NCBI RefSeq assembly: GCF_024323335.1
Contig: NC_066583.1
Span: 417,644,031 to 417,708,030 of the forward strand
DNA length: 64,000 nucleotides
Direction: 5' to 3'
Origin: Lathyrus oleraceus
Taxonomy: Eukaryota; Streptophyta; Magnoliopsida; Fabales; Fabaceae
The notes beneath the pieces are model-generated. The model was not told where the DNA came from. It saw only the letters and a list, made by a program, of their open reading frames with translations, and made no database searches. The translations under genes and the position numbers were made by a program. Positions 45,596-58,953 of the stretch are shown one piece after another. Every line of letters starts with the position of its first letter. The first letter of the stretch is position 1.

Positions 45596-47732
45596 TCAAA
45601 GTGGATGCATTGCTTTTAAAAAAATTTTAAGTTTAAAAAAGGCACAAAAGGCCTAAAAAGGTTTGAACGAGTGTTAGTTATTTTTGTCTTTTGAAACTTT
45701 AAGTCAAGTATAGTTAAGTTCATTTACAAGTTTGATTAAGAAAAGAGTTTAAAAATGCAATGGCATAAGGCCAAAGTTTCTAATTTGCAATATGGTCTAA
45801 GTTTAGAAATCACAAACAAAGAATATTTTTAAAAGGAGGGAGAGATTTGAAATTAAAGAAGTGGGGAAGAGATGAAGAGACTAATCCTAAGCAAAAATTT
45901 AAAAGTTAAGAGTTGAAAAGATCTGACCAATGGGCTGCAATCCAATAAACAAGAATGTCATATAGAAACCCAAATTTCCCTTGGACTTTAGAATTAAGCA
46001 ATATCAATACACAAATAGCAAGATGAAGAGCAAGGGATCAAATAAATATAGCCACATCCAAGCTTAGCAACTTCAAGATCTTCTTCATAATCTTCCATGT
46101 ATCAAATGAATTCAAAGATAGGCACTAGGCACAGGTTCAAAGTAATAGCTTGAATAAGACCATGTAGGAGATGAACTCAGATGGGATCACAATACTTGCT
46201 TCAGATGAAGTTTCAATTCACAAGCACTTGGTTTCATGAAAGTTGGCATTGGCCAAGTCCTTTTGCATAGGTAGTGTTGCCTAATTCTAAGTCCAATGTC
46301 TCAGATCAATCCAACAGTCCACATAAATGTCTTTTAGGGTTTTTGTTGTTATTATGTACATTAAGGTCAAAAGACCATAAACACAAACAAGTATGTACAA
46401 TCATAATATAATCACCAAAATGAGGCTCAAATGAGCAAAGTGAAAATGACATTAAAGTAAACAAGTTAAATGGTATGAATAATGGCAAATGAATAAAGAC
46501 TTAAAATTAAAGTGCATAAAAGTAAATGACTTGAAATTAAATGTTAGTTGTTAGTTGATTAGAAGTTAGTATTGCTTTTGCTTTGTTTAAGTCATTCTTT
46601 GGAGAACACTCAACCCACTATTCATAAGCATGGATCCTTGAACCAAGACATCTTCCAAAGGAAGGAAAAAAGGCAAAGTTTCCACACAATACCATGAAAG
46701 AGGGGAGACTTACAATCTCACTTTCTAGAATGTTATGCCTTTTGTGTCAACAATTTATCGCTATGTTAAGCAATCATAATTGGACTTATGTAGAAGTCAC
46801 AACTATTTGAGGTCGGGCAATAGAAATTTTAGTGTTAATGCATGTTAGAGATATGATATTATGAACCATTCTCCTAAAACATACCACACTTAAAAAAATA
46901 TGCAAAAGAGGTGGACCTAATCTCATCCACACATATGTTGATTTTGCAACCAACTAGCCTTAGGATATAGAGACGTCATAGGTCCATGAAATGAATGAGA
47001 AAAGAATAGAATTGAGATGAAGAGGGAGGGGAAATGGAATCAACACAAATTGGTCAAAGGAGGACTTTTATCAAATTAAAATCATTCATTCATTTTGGGA
47101 GATGAAACGTACATTTCATCAATCCCCTAAATCCAATAATTTTAACTCAACAAAGTCAAATCAACCTTGACCAAGGCCCAACAACACAAGTCAAACTCAA
47201 CAAGTCAATATCAAAAGCTCAACATAATTTATTTTGCATTTAAACAATTAAAATCAATTAAATAATGCATTAAATTAAATTATGGTTGGTCAAAATCCTA
47301 AAACCTTATCAAAACACCAAATAAATAGTCATGAGATTTATCATAGGTCAAACAAGGTCAAAGGACCTTGGATAAAAAATTTCATTAATTTTTGAAACTT
47401 AAAACTATTTTTAAACAATTAAAAATATTCACAAAACAATTAAATCATGAAAAATATTAATAATGATCCAAAAAGTAATTTTAATTCAGAAAATGAAAGA
47501 GGAATTTAATAATTTTTTTTTGGTGAAACTCATATTTTTTGGATCAATATTAAAATTAATATGAATTAATGAAAATAAACCAAATAAACAAAAAATCAGA
47601 AAATAGAAAAAACGTACACCACTTGATCTCCCTCATTAATTGAGGTGACAACTCAAGTGGCTGCTAGCGTGCGTTCCATGGTGGACACAAGTCAAAGTGC
47701 TGCAGGGTCCTTAATTCTGATGGCAATGGGTT

Positions 47733-47742
47733 CTATTTATAA
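47733..47742 (-). promoter_or_regulatory. TATA box, element A LTR
   Basis: TTATAAATAG on the minus strand, about 1.5 kb from the LTR start. Confidence 0.6.
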
Positions 47743-49259
47743 CCATATGGATTGATATTTGCACACTTGAAATGAAGATCCAAAAATAGCAATGTACATT
47801 GCATGGGTGCATGGTTGTATGATAGGCCCATGTAATCACTCCTTCTGGTCCATAATTGAGTACAAACATTGTTGAAGTCATGTTGGAAAGCTATGCATTT
47901 GTGTATGAAAGTTTCAAGCTCACTTATGCCAAATGATGATCCAATGTTCAGGCCATGTGCAGGTCATTCATATCTTGTCCAAATTGGATGAAATTGGACT
48001 TTTAGAAAGGTTAGATCAAGAGGAACAACTTTCATGTTGAACACTTTTTCATTTGAAGCTTGGATCATGGTGAATTTTTAGGTCGAAGTTGGGAAAATCA
48101 AACATGTCAAAAAAAGTTCTAAGTGTCAAGCCATATGTTCACATATTCCACCTTGGCTAACTTTTATGTGAGCTTCAAATGAAAAAGGTTCCTTCATCAA
48201 AGTTGTAGATATATCAAAGTAATTAAAAATAGTCACAAATTTGACCTCATTTGGATTTAATATGATGGAGTTATGCATTTTTGAAGTTGAGGAAAATCAC
48301 TTGTTCAATGGCATTGGTCCAAAATGACCTATAATGTATCCTCATATCACATGCATATAAAAGTTTAATTTTATCTTCCTCCAAACATCAAAGTTGAAGT
48401 AGATTTCTTTAATTTGATTGTGGAACTTTGAAATATTTCATATCATAAGAATTGAGCAAGTTATGGCCTTGGGAAATTGACCTCCAAATTAGGGTTTAGA
48501 CAAAATGACCTATAATCTTTCACCATAAAATAATGACTTTCAAAGCAAAACTGGATCTAGACCTAAACATGAAAGTTGTTTGTAATGCAATTTAGAGTAA
48601 CTTTGCTCTTGGAATCATTTTCATATGACAAAAATTGTAGGAGATAAGGTCTAGGGAACCCTAGTTTGGATCAGATGAATTCCTCTGGTCAACCACCATG
48701 AACCAACTTGCTAGCTTGATATTATCTTGACTTTTGGGACTCATGGAGGATCATATATGCATAATATTATGAAATTTTAAGTATCCCTTGGAATATTTGA
48801 TCAATTGGTGAAGAAGCTTGTTGGATAAGTTACACAAGATACCCATATGAATTAGGGTTTCCAAGGAAAACCAATTTCCAAACTCTTGATGATTTCTTGA
48901 TCAAAATAACATGTGAAGACCATGTGGATTCATATATGATGCTTAGATCTATAGTAAACCAATCTTGATTGAGCTCATTGCATTGAGGGTCTTAAACCCT
49001 CGATATGAGCTTGATGAATCAAAGGTGAGCATGTGCACTACCTACAAAATAGTTAGACAAATACAAAGACATATTTTTGGTATTTTGGTTAGTAAAGATG
49101 ATAAAATACAAAGTATAATACAATCAAATGTGCTTGGTGATATCTCCCAATGCAAACCTAATGAATGAGGGGTAAGGAGGATACCAAGATGTGATCCCAA
49201 TGTTAATGCATATGATGAGATAGCATGAGGGATCTTAGGGTCAAAATTGGGGTCTTACA

Positions 49260-49272
49260 TCTTCCCCTATTT
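49260..49272 (-). other. Polypurine tract of element A
   Basis: Minus strand AAATAGGGGAAGA directly before TGTAAGACC. Confidence 0.8.
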
Positions 49273-50066
49273 AAGGAAGTTCTAACTGAGGAGATGAAGG
49301 TTAAAACCTTCACATTGACTCAGTAGAATGAGCTTAAATAACAACATATAGAAACAAATTTTGGTCTCTAAGAGACCTCATGATGCATATGAAACGAATG
49401 TTAAAAATAATCTTTGTGGGGAAATATTGCCACAAAGGAATAAAATATGGAGAGACTGAAAGTCCACATGAGTATAATGCATTCCGAAAGGAAAACTCAT
49501 TGGGGAGACAAAGACTCTGGGAAAAAAGGTTCTGCGTAGGCCAGGCTACGACTTAAGAACAATTGGGGGACTAGAGGGATTCCATGAAAGATAAATCAAT
49601 GGAAAGACTCAACCGGGGAACAAGAGGAACATCTGCAGGGGAAACGGGTAAATCAGAACAAAGCTGAAATACTCGAACCAAGCAGGAAACAGTGATTCCA
49701 TAAAGGGAATACGCACTCAAACTCGACTGGGGAAGAAAAGATCTTTAACACAGGAGGAGCAGAAATCTATTATCCATTATCGGTTACTGGGTAAAGGGAT
49801 AACAAAAATCTGGCAGGGAGGACATTCGTCACCGGTTAGGGTAAACATATCAAGGATGACTCGCTGAAGGAAACTAGGAGGTGTATCCATTACCGGTTAC
49901 TGGTAAGAATAAACTGCTGGGGAAAAGCCAAAATAGGATTTACAACTAATAGTTACTAGGCAGAAGACCAAAGAGAGAGAATATTCGTCACTGGTTAAAG
50001 TGAACATATCAAGGATAGACTCAAAGGAAAGAAAATCTGTCACCGGTGGAAGATGAACATATCAAG
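49273..50066 (-). repeat. 3' region of element A, tandem units, left of hAT
   Basis: Non-coding. From about 49800 units of roughly 100-160 bp recur, marked on the + strand by AACATATCAAGGAT and CCGGTTACTGG. The array continues beyond the hAT element. Confidence 0.7.
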
Positions 50067-53000
50067 CAGTGGCGGAGCCAGATAAATTTTTTTGGGATGG
50101 TCGCTAACGTAAAATAAAGATTATAAATAAAATGTAAATAGTATTTTAAATAAAACATTAAAGTTAAAATAAATACAAAGTTAATTACTAAAAATTTAAA
50201 TTACATGACTTAAAACTACCTTAAAGTAATGCTTTACGCGTTCCGAGTGACTCGAAATCGTCAATAATTGACTCTGAACTAATGCTTGCACTAATCTCCC
50301 TTTCAATATATACTGTCATGATATCTCCAAGAAACCCATCATCCATCTTGTTTCTCAACTTAGTCTTAATAATTTTCATTGCTGAAAAAGACCTCTCAGT
50401 TGTGGCCGTAGAAACGGGAAGAGTCATGATAAGATGAAGTAGTCTATCAATCAAGAAGTAAGTTTCAGCCTGTCCAGATGCAACCAAACATGAACATAGT
50501 TCTTGAATAGTTGATAAATTATTCAAGTTTGATGCTTGACGAGCAACAAATAGAAAATGTTGGAGTTGAAATTGCAAATTATTCTTCTCTTGATCACTAA
50601 AATCCATAGGATAATATTTTTCAACTAAAGAACAAATAGTATCAATGCTAAAAGCTTTATATCCATCCTTAGGAGATAAAGAACAAGAAAGATTTAACAA
50701 ATCCATTGCCTGCTCACCGAATCTGCTATTCAACTCTTGTAACTGTTTGTCAATGGTAGTGAAAAAGATTTCAACTTTAAAGTAATGTTGAATTGTGACT
50801 TGATTCTCTTCAAGACGAGAGCGTCCAAATCTTGTTGTTGAATGAACATCATTAAGATCCAGAATCTCAATACCATGCTTTTCACAAAAAGATACCACTT
50901 TAGTAAACAATATATCCCAACCATTTTCTCTCAAACCTTGAATCAGATGTTTTGTTGAACGAACCAAGTTCATAGCATTAACTACATCTTGATTTTTTTT
51001 GTAAGGCTTGACAAAGCATATCTATTATTCCCATGATTTCTTTCATAAAGTGCAAAATAAATATAAAATCAAATGTCTTCAAGTAATTGTAACAACCATC
51101 TGCATCCCCACGTGTAGCATAACTCCCTCTATCTTTTGCAATTTTTTTTAAAACTAAACAAGTTGCTTCATACATGTTTATCAAGCTAGAAATTGAATCG
51201 TAATGTGATCCCCAACGAGTATCTCCAGCTCATTTCAATGTACCAACTTGATTTGCACCTTTACCAGTTACAATCTCATCAATCTCTAACAAATAATCAA
51301 TTTCTTCTAATTGGGCAGCTTGTAACTCATCATGACGCTTTGTAGAAGAATAAATAACATTTACAAAAAAGATCAGCTTCTCAAAAAATTTATGAACAAG
51401 TTTGACTTCTCTTGATGATGTAACTAATGCAAGTTGCAATCGATGAGTAAAACAATGAACATAGTATGCATAAGGACAATCCTTTATAAAGAGGGCTTGT
51501 AAACCATTCCATTCTCCTCTCATATTGCTAGCACCATCATACCCTTGGCCACGAATGTTAGAAGCATCAAGGTTATGTCGAGAAAGTATATCACATATTG
51601 CTTCCTTAAGAGTTAAAGATGTGGTGTCTTTAACATGTGCCACATCAAAAAATCTCTCTTGTATTAAACCAACTTTATCAACAAATCTTAATACAAGAGC
51701 CATTTGTTCCTTTTTTGACTCATCACGAGCTTCATCAACAACGATACAAAATTTGGAATCACCAATTTCCTCACGAATACTCTTTTTCACCCTACTAGAA
51801 AGAATTTGCAAGAGCTCTTTTTGAATTTGATGTGAAGTATACTTGCAATTTTGTGGAGCATTTTCCAACACAACTTTTGCAACTTCATCATTGTAGGATG
51901 CTAAAAGTTTCAATAACTCAAGAAAGTTACCTTGATTTCTTGATTTGCTACTTTCGTCGTGACCCCTAAAAGCACAAGCTTGTAGTGTTAACCAACGAAC
52001 AATGTCAATTGAAGTCTTGAGTCGTAACCGATTATTCATTCTTTGACTTGAAATTTGCACTTGAATAACATTTCTAATATGACCATCTTGATTCAACAAG
52101 TATTGACAAGCTTTCATTGCATTGTTGTGTGGTGATCAAGGATCCTTCCCTATGTGTTTAAGAAAGGAACAATGTTTTCCATTCCTAACTTTCTTCCAAT
52201 TTCTAAAACCCATAGAAATAAAGACAAGTGATCCGGGACGTCCACTTAGTTTTTTGCTAAAAAGGTAACATGGTAAGCAATATCCGGCATCTTCAGATGG
52301 TGAATATTCTAACCATGATGGAAATATGCTAAACCAAGTATGTTGAAACCTTCTCGGATGATCCTCGTTACCGGACAAAGGATAGTTTTCTAAATGAATT
52401 TGATATGGACCCCATTTTAGATAAGCTCTTCGTATTGCATCCACTTGATTTGGTGGATATTGCCAAATCGGAGGACGCTTTCCAGGATCGCGTTCCAAAG
52501 AATTTTCAAAACCATGATGCTCTTCAATTGTTGGATTCTCAAAAACTGTTTCAGATTCGAATGTCGGGATTATAATTTCTTCATCTCTCTCTTCTCTTTC
52601 AATTTCACATGCTTTCCTTTTAAAAAAAGAATCAATTTTCCTATTATTCATCTTTACTCTTCCTATAATATCATATCAGATCCAAAAATCAATTTATAGA
52701 ACATAAAAATTAAAAGAGAAAAAAATTAATAAACTTAATTAATCAACTTTAATCCGTTTTCAAATACCGGTAACTTCATTATTAGAAATTAGCAGCAACA
52801 ATGATTAAATAAACCTTATTACAGTGTATAACTATATTTGTAAATTACAGTGTTATGAATTGGCTTAATAAACCTCATATAGATTATTTTAACACATCAA
52901 GAAAGAAGAACCCTAAAAATCTCAAAAACATAAATCAAGCAATCACTTTAATTTGTTACTTTTTATAAAAGAAGAATGAATAAAGTTTTTTACCTGTTAG

Positions 53001-53245
53001 ATGTCGATCACTTTAATCTGTTCTGATTCCGGTGCCGGTAGCAAACCCATATGAGAAAGAAAGGAAAGGTAAGAGCTTTTTACCTTATCTGTATTTTAAC
53101 CTACCTTTGAATGAAAAAGAAAAAAGAAAAATTAATTTTAATTTAAAATAAGGATGTTTTAGTAATTTAATATATATGAATTAAAAAAATAAAAAGTTGA
53201 GGGGTGGCTGTGGTCTTCCCACGTCCCCCCTCAGTTCCGCCACTG
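50067..53245 (-). mobile_element. hAT transposon inserted in element A's 3' repeats
   Basis: Terminal inverted repeats CAGTGGCGGA (50067-50076) and TCCGCCACTG (53236-53245). ATCAAG directly flanks both ends (50061-50066, 53246-53251); hAT elements usually make 8-bp duplications, so either two bases have changed or this is a variant. Length 3179 bp. One gene, on the minus strand. The target lies in the repeated AACATATCAAGGAT motif of the host array. Confidence 0.88.
50221..52651 (-). pseudogene. hAT transposase (TTF-type finger, hAT dimerisation domain), three lesions
   Basis: Minus strand, ATG at 52651. N-terminus MNNRKIDSFFKRK, then a TTF-type zinc region (QYPPNQVDAIRRAYLKWGPY, FSIFPSWLEYSPSEDAGYCL, PCYLF). 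A DUF4371-like catalytic part follows: CIVVDEARDESKKEQMALVL, GQGYDGASNMRGEWNGLQAL and YAYYVHCFTHRLQLAL. The C-terminal hAT dimerisation domain reads PVSTATTERSFSAMKIIKTK. The gene is almost continuous: a TGA at 52136-52138, another in-frame TGA near 51227-51229, and a one-base frameshift in an A run near 50988-50995 break it. Few lesions imply a fairly recent loss. Confidence 0.88.
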
Positions 53246-53251
53246 ATCAAG

Positions 53252-55256
53252 GATATACTTGCCTGGGGATTCTAGGGAGGATATCTTTCACTAGTTAGGA
53301 TGAACATATTAAGGATAAACTGCCTGAAAAAGTAGGAATTACATCTATCGAATGCTGGATAGAACACCGAAATAAAGAGAGTATCCGTCATCGGTTAGGA
53401 TGAACATATCAAGGATAGACTCGGAGGGGAAAATAGGAATTACATCTATCAGTTACTGGATAGAATACCAAAAAGAAGAGAATATCCGTCATCAGTTAGG
53501 ATGAACATATCAAGGATAAACTCTGCAAAAGGGGATAAAAGTAGGATTTACAACTACCGGTTACTGGGAAGAAGACCGCAAAGAGAAGAAAATTCGTCGC
53601 CGATTAAGATGAACATATCAAGGATTAACTCTCTGGGGAACAAGATAAGGATTACAACTGCCAGAAGGAGAGAATATCCGTCATCGGTTAGGATGAACAT
53701 ATCAAGGATATACTTCCTGGGAGACGTAGAAACGAATCCATTGGGGGGAATAAGGTTACCTTTGCTGGGGTATAGGGAAAAAGTGACAAACATAAGAAGA
53801 ATATTACCAGTTAGTAATAGGCTCTCAGGGGACCAAAAGCATCTATCTAGATAAAAACTAGAAAGAAAAGTCAATTAAAGACTCAACCCAATGAGGATGT
53901 AACTCAATGGGAGTGGTTCCATCCAGATAATCAACTGGGGAGGAAATTGAAAAAATGATCATCCACGAGGAAACAACTCAGTGGGGAAAGAGAAAAGTTA
54001 AAGTCTTTCTGCTTAAGGGGCTAACACTCTACAATTGAAAGAGGACAGACAAACCAAATTTGTATGGGGAAAAAGCAAACCACCATAGCAGAGGATCAAA
54101 GTGAACGATGGATCATAAAGTGCAATAAATGAAATTATATGAGTATATATGTATATGTATATGTATATATGATGATTATGATGACAAGACGATCACAAAG
54201 GATACAAGTGTCACTGATTTGAACCATCGATACAATCCCTAGGCAATCCTCACGGGAGGAAAACAACTGCTGGAGAGAAACAAACATCTTGAAAGCCCAA
54301 TCCTGGCTGGGTAAAGCACAAGGAGAGGATCCACTGAGGAAACTGCTATAAACTCTGCGAGGGATTTTTAGGTCAACACCATATCAAATGGGAGACAATC
54401 CTGCAGGGGACTAATGCAATAACTGCTCAACATCAAGAGTAACTCTGACGATCTGCGAGGAATTAAAATTCTGCCGAAGCCATGCTAACTGCCGAAATAA
54501 CACGCCTACAACTCAAGGGAGGCCAACAAACTCGGCTTTGGAAACCAATAGAATTTGGCCACTGAAATGTTGCCGACAATGAAATAGGGATTAAACCCAC
54601 TGCTTGGGGAAAACCAATAATGCTCCGTATTTTAGGGCTTACCGCTTTTCAAACTGTTGTTGATATTCCTTTAAATGATATCGATTGCTTAAAGTAATTG
54701 CTTTTATATATTTAAGAAAATATGATTTTAATTTAAAATTTAATTTCAAAAATGATCATAATAAAATTTAAATCTATTTGGCTGAATTAAACAAGAGTAG
54801 AAACAATTGGATAAAAAGCTCAACTTTATTTAATGGAATGGTAGTTTGTAAATGACAAGACTCCATAGATCTTTACAAAAGTTGAAAAATGGTAATTTAC
54901 ATGGAAAAAGGCTACATTGAATACAATGATCACTAATCCTTATACCAACTTTTGATGTCCACTATGCTCTTGGCGACTTCACCGGGGATGATGAATCAGA
55001 GTTCAATGATTTGCTCAAGAATGTCTTCAACACTGAAGATCAGCAGGACACAATTACTTGCTATAATCCCTAATTTTTGCATAAATTTCCCCAAGATGGG
55101 GTACTCAATTTATCGGGATGATTTTTTCTATTTTTATGTCTCTAATTTTTGCTTGGATCTCCCTTTCGGGTTTCGATCCACCGAGACACTCATTTTTGCC
55201 TAAGTCACTCTTTCAGGTTTTCAACTTAGCGAGTTGTTCTTTTCTTTTTAGGCGAA
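53252..55256 (-). repeat. 3' region of element A, right of hAT
   Basis: Tandem units of about 100 bp with AACATAT(C/T)AAGGAT at 53305, 53403, 53503, 53611 and 53694, then a TATATG-rich stretch (54135-54175) and AATGGGAGG/GGGGA purine-rich sequence. No gene recognised. Confidence 0.65.
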
Positions 55257-56213
55257 TTATTTCTTGATTGCATTTACGTTCATAGGACGAGTGAACTCTT
55301 CACCATCCATAGTTGTAAGAATCAAAGCATCATCTGAAAAGGCTCTCTTAACAACATATGGACCTTCATAATTAGGAGTCCATTTGCCCCTAGAATCTGG
55401 CTTGAAAGATAGAATCTTCTTGAGCACAAGGTCACCTTCTCTGAACACTTGAGTTCTGACCTTCTTATCAAAAGCTTTCTTCATTCTCTGCTGATATAAC
55501 TGACCATGACACATGGCAATCAATCTCTTCTCTTCGATTAAATTCAACTGGTCAAACCTGGTCTGACACCATTCAGCCTCAGTCAACTTGGCTTCCATCT
55601 AGACATGCAATGATGGGATATCCACCTCTACTGGGAGCATAACTTCCGTGCCATAAACAAGTGAGAAAGGGGTTGCCCCTGTTGAAGTGCAGATGGATGT
55701 ACGATATTCGTGCAAAGCAAATGTGAGCATCTCATGCCAATCCTTATACATCACAACCATTTTCTAAATGATCCTCTTGATGTTCTTATTTGCAGCTTCA
55801 ATAGCCCCATTCATCTTAGGTCTGTAGGGAGAAGAATTATGATGTGTAATCTTGAAATCTTTGCAAAGAGCTTCCCCCATGTTATTATTCAAGTTTGATC
55901 CATTATCAGTAACGATCTTACTTGGCACACCATAAAGACATATAATCTGATTTTTGATAAACCTTACAACAACTAGCTTGGTTACATTCACATATGATGA
56001 CGCTTCAACCCACTTTGTGAAGTAGTCAATTGCCACCAAAATGAAATAATGTCCATTTGACGCTTTGGGCTCAATCATGCCAATCATATCAATTATGGAG
56101 AAGGGCCATGGAGAGGAAATGACATTTAATAGTATCAGAGGAACATGTATCTTATCTGCATAAATTTGACACTTGTGGAATTTCTTCACAAACTTGCAAC
56201 AGTCAGATTCCAT
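55257..56213 (-). pseudogene. Integrase core and C-terminus, element A
   Basis: Minus strand. CHKCQIYADKIH-like end of the zinc-binding region, then the DDE core: VAIDYFTKWVEA (first Asp), IVTDNGSN (second Asp), PKMNGAIEAANKN (Glu). The C-terminal part reads CHGQLYQQRMKKAFDKKV, RGKWTPNYEGPYVVKRAFS, then MNVNAIKK with a stop two codons early. Stops near 55762 and 55599 split the frame. All three catalytic residues are present. Confidence 0.88.
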
Positions 56214-56216
56214 TGT

Positions 56217-57110
56217 CTACCAATAGTAACTTGCTCGCAACATCTTCTTAGAAATAGCATGTCCATTGGAATGAGTACCAAAGGAACCTTCATGGACTTC
56301 AGTCATCAATAGGTATGCTTCGTGTCTATCCACCCATCTGAGCAGAACCATATCAAAGTTTATCTTGTACAAAACATCACCATTCAGGTAGAAATTGTCG
56401 GCTGATCTTCTCAAAGTCTTCTTATCTTTCAAATATGCCCCAGGCGGGTAAATCTGACTTTGGAGGAAACATTTAATATCAAAATACCACGGCTTTTCAT
56501 CTTTGATCTCTTCAACAGCAAACATATGAGCTGGCCTATCAAGACGCATCACAGTCAGATTAGGAACCTCATTCCAATACTTCACCATAATCATTAAAGC
56601 CAACGTTGCAAGAGCATTTGCCATCCGGTTTTCATCTCGAGGGATATGATGAAACTCAACCTTTGTAAAGAAAGTTGAAATCATCCTCGCGTAGTCTCTA
56701 TATGGTATCAAACTGGGTTGATCCGTCTCCCATTCACCTTTGATATGATTCACAACCAAAACTGAATCTCCATAGACATCCAAATACTTGATTCTGAGAT
56801 CAATGGTGTCTTCTAGCCCCATAATACAAGCTTCATACTCAGCCATATTGTTTGTACACTTAAAAGTCGATCTAGCTATAAATGGAAAATGAGTTCCTTG
56901 AGGAGTAATGATTACTTCCCCAATGCCATTACCAAATTGATTAACAACTAAATCAAATACCATGCCCCAACGGGAACCAGGTTCTGGCCCTTCTTCAAGC
57001 AATGGTTCATCACAATCTTTCATTTTCAAGTACAAAATCTCTTCATCAGGAAAGTCATACTGTACTGACTGATAATCTTCAATTGGTTGGTGTGCCAAAT
57101 AGTCAGCCAA
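56217..57110 (-). pseudogene. Second RNase H and integrase zinc-binding domain, element A
   Basis: 297-codon frame. DFPDEEILYLKMKDCDEPLL, then the archaeal-type RNase H (NMAEYEACIMGLEDTIDLRI, VYGDSVLVVNHIKGEWETD, HIPRDENRMANALATLA), then the integrase H2C2 region (VDRHEAYLLMTEVHEGSFGT). A TAG at 56214-56216 ends it inside a YYW-T junction. The second RNase H supports Ogre/Tat assignment. Confidence 0.88.
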
Positions 57111-57137
57111 GACACTACCTTTGATCGCTTTCTGAGA

Positions 57138-57443
57138 TCAGTATTCGATATTATACTCTGATAACAACATCTGCCAACGGGAAATCCTCCTAGTTAAAGA
57201 AGGCTTCTCAAAAATATAATTGATTGGATCCATTTTGGATATCAACCAAGTAGTATGATTCAACATATATTGACGCAGATGCTTAGCAGCCCAAGCCAAT
57301 GCGCAACAAGTCTTCTCGAGCATGGAATACCGAGTCTCACAATCGGTGAACTTCTTACTGAGGTAGTAAATAACATATTTTTTCTTTCCAGTCTCATCTT
57401 GATGACCAAGAACACAACCCATACTCTCTTCAAGCATAGTCAA
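57138..57443 (-). pseudogene. RNase H (RT-linked), element A
   Basis: ESMGCVLGHQDETGKKKYVI, YYLSKKFTDCETRYSMLEKT, LAWAAKHLRQYML and WQMLLSEYNIEY, then a stop at 57138. It continues in the same frame into the next segment at 57110. Confidence 0.85.
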
Positions 57444-58416
57444 TCACATGATCAAAGGTCTTCCTTCAACAGGTGGAGACGGAATGGAGGCTCTAGTAGA
57501 TACTCTTTGATACTATCAAAAGTTTCCAAGCAGTCTTTGGTCCAATCACAAGACTGATCTTTCTGAAGAAGCTTGAATATAGGCGCAAATGTGGCGGTCA
57601 TGTGTGAAATAAATCTCGAGATCTAATTCAAACGGCCGAAAAAACCTCTGACTTGCTTCTCAGTCTTAGGCACATGCATCTCTTGTATTGCTTTGACCTT
57701 GGCAGGGTCAACTTCAATACCCTTCTCACTGACAATAAAGCCCAACAACTTACCAGAACGAACACCAAAAGTACACTTATTGGAATTCAAGAGGAGTTTG
57801 TACTTCCTCAAACGCTGGAATAACTTCAACAAATGCTCAACGTGTTCCTCTTTATCAATGGATTTGGCAATCATATCATCAACATAGACTTTGATCTCTT
57901 TATGCATCATATCATGAAAAAGAGTGGCCATTACTCTCTAGTAAGTTGCACCAGCATTCTTAGATCGAAAGGCATCACTCTATAACAGAATGTTCCCCAA
58001 GGTGTAATGAATGTGGTCTTCTCCATATCTTTGATTTCCATCTTGATCTGATTATATCTAGAAAATCTGTCCATAAACGAAAAGACTTGGAATTTAGTTG
58101 TATTATCTACCAACATATCAATATGTAGCAGAGGGAAATCATCTTTCGGACTAGCTTTATTCAAATCTCTATAATCAACGCACATACAGACTTTTCCATC
58201 CTTCTTCGAAACAGGCACAATATTGGCTACCCATTACGGATACTCAGAAGTAACAAGGAAACCAACATCGATCTGTTTCTGCACTTCTTCTTTGATCTTC
58301 ACTGCCATATCAAGATGAGTCTTCCTTAACTTCTTTTTGACTGGCGGGCATTCTGGCTTCAACGATAATCTATGCTCCACAATCTCAGAATCTAAACCAG
58401 GCATGTCTTGATAGGA
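57444..58416 (-). pseudogene. Reverse transcriptase, element A
   Basis: SKKDGKVCMCVDYRDLNKAS, FSFMDRFSRYNQIKM and TTFITPWGTFCYRVMPFDL (58218-57950), a frameshift near 57940, then MATLFHDMMHKEIKVYVDDM with the YVDD catalytic box (57931-57860), CTFGVRSGKLLGFIVSEKGI and KTEKQVRGFFGRLN, stop at 57623. 57620-57444 is a decayed connection segment. In-frame TAA near 58232-58234 precedes the first block. Confidence 0.88.
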
Positions 58417-58699
58417 CTAGGCAAACACATCTGAATACTCTCGAAGAAGATCAATCAACCCCTTGTTCACTTCTGGACACAGTCGAGACCCAATCTTGAC
58501 TTCCTTCGCATCATCCTCGGAACCCAAGTTGACTAACTCAATCTGCTCTTTTGAACAGTTGAATGGTTTTTTCCTCGTGTTCAAGTAGACGATACAGTTC
58601 ATCAGATACTTCTTCTTCACTTTCTTCCTCAGCCTCAAACACAGGGAATTCAAAATTTGGCGAAGGAGTAGGACCATTGTATTCAATGGGTTTAGAAAC
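58417..58699 (-). pseudogene. Pre-RT segment, element A
   Basis: FEFPVFEAEEESEEEVSDEL on one frame, a frameshift near 58560, then LVNLGSEDDAKEVKIGSRL and GLIDLLREYSDVFA, ended by a TAG at 58417-58419 where relatives have tryptophan. Equivalent to 6385-6560 and 31921-32140. Confidence 0.8.
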
Positions 58700-58953
58700 C
58701 AACCTGCATAATTATTTGTATTTTGATGTTAGAGAAGTGAGTTGGTGACCAGATATGATGCAGATGGACAAATCATATTTTTAATTATGTTATTTGTGAC
58801 TACCATTTTCAGAAAAAGCAAAAAGTAAAAATAAACATCATAGATGTGGATGAATAGAATTGAATTTTATTAATGATCAAATTTGAAAATACCAAACAAT
58901 GTTCACTTCTCCCTTAGGCATAGGAGAAGGATTTTCAAAAATAATAAAAGCAA
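58700..58953 (-). other. Intron-like spacer, element A
   Basis: A/T-rich minus-strand sequence from just after the HRSK stop to AATTATGCAG (near 58706), a good 3' splice site. It separates gag-pro from RT as in Ogre. Confidence 0.6.

Larger units (their letters stand above)
45188..49259 (-). repeat. 3' LTR of element A (4072 bp), TGTAAGACC family
   Basis: Minus strand reads TGTAAGACCCCAATTTTGAC to CGCTACA. TATA box TTATAAATAG at 47733-47742. Collinear with 59272-63988 except that about 650 bp present there (about 61790-62440) are missing here near 47700; the plus-strand relative at 22641-25653 has that segment, so it was lost here. No gene inside. Confidence 0.88.
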
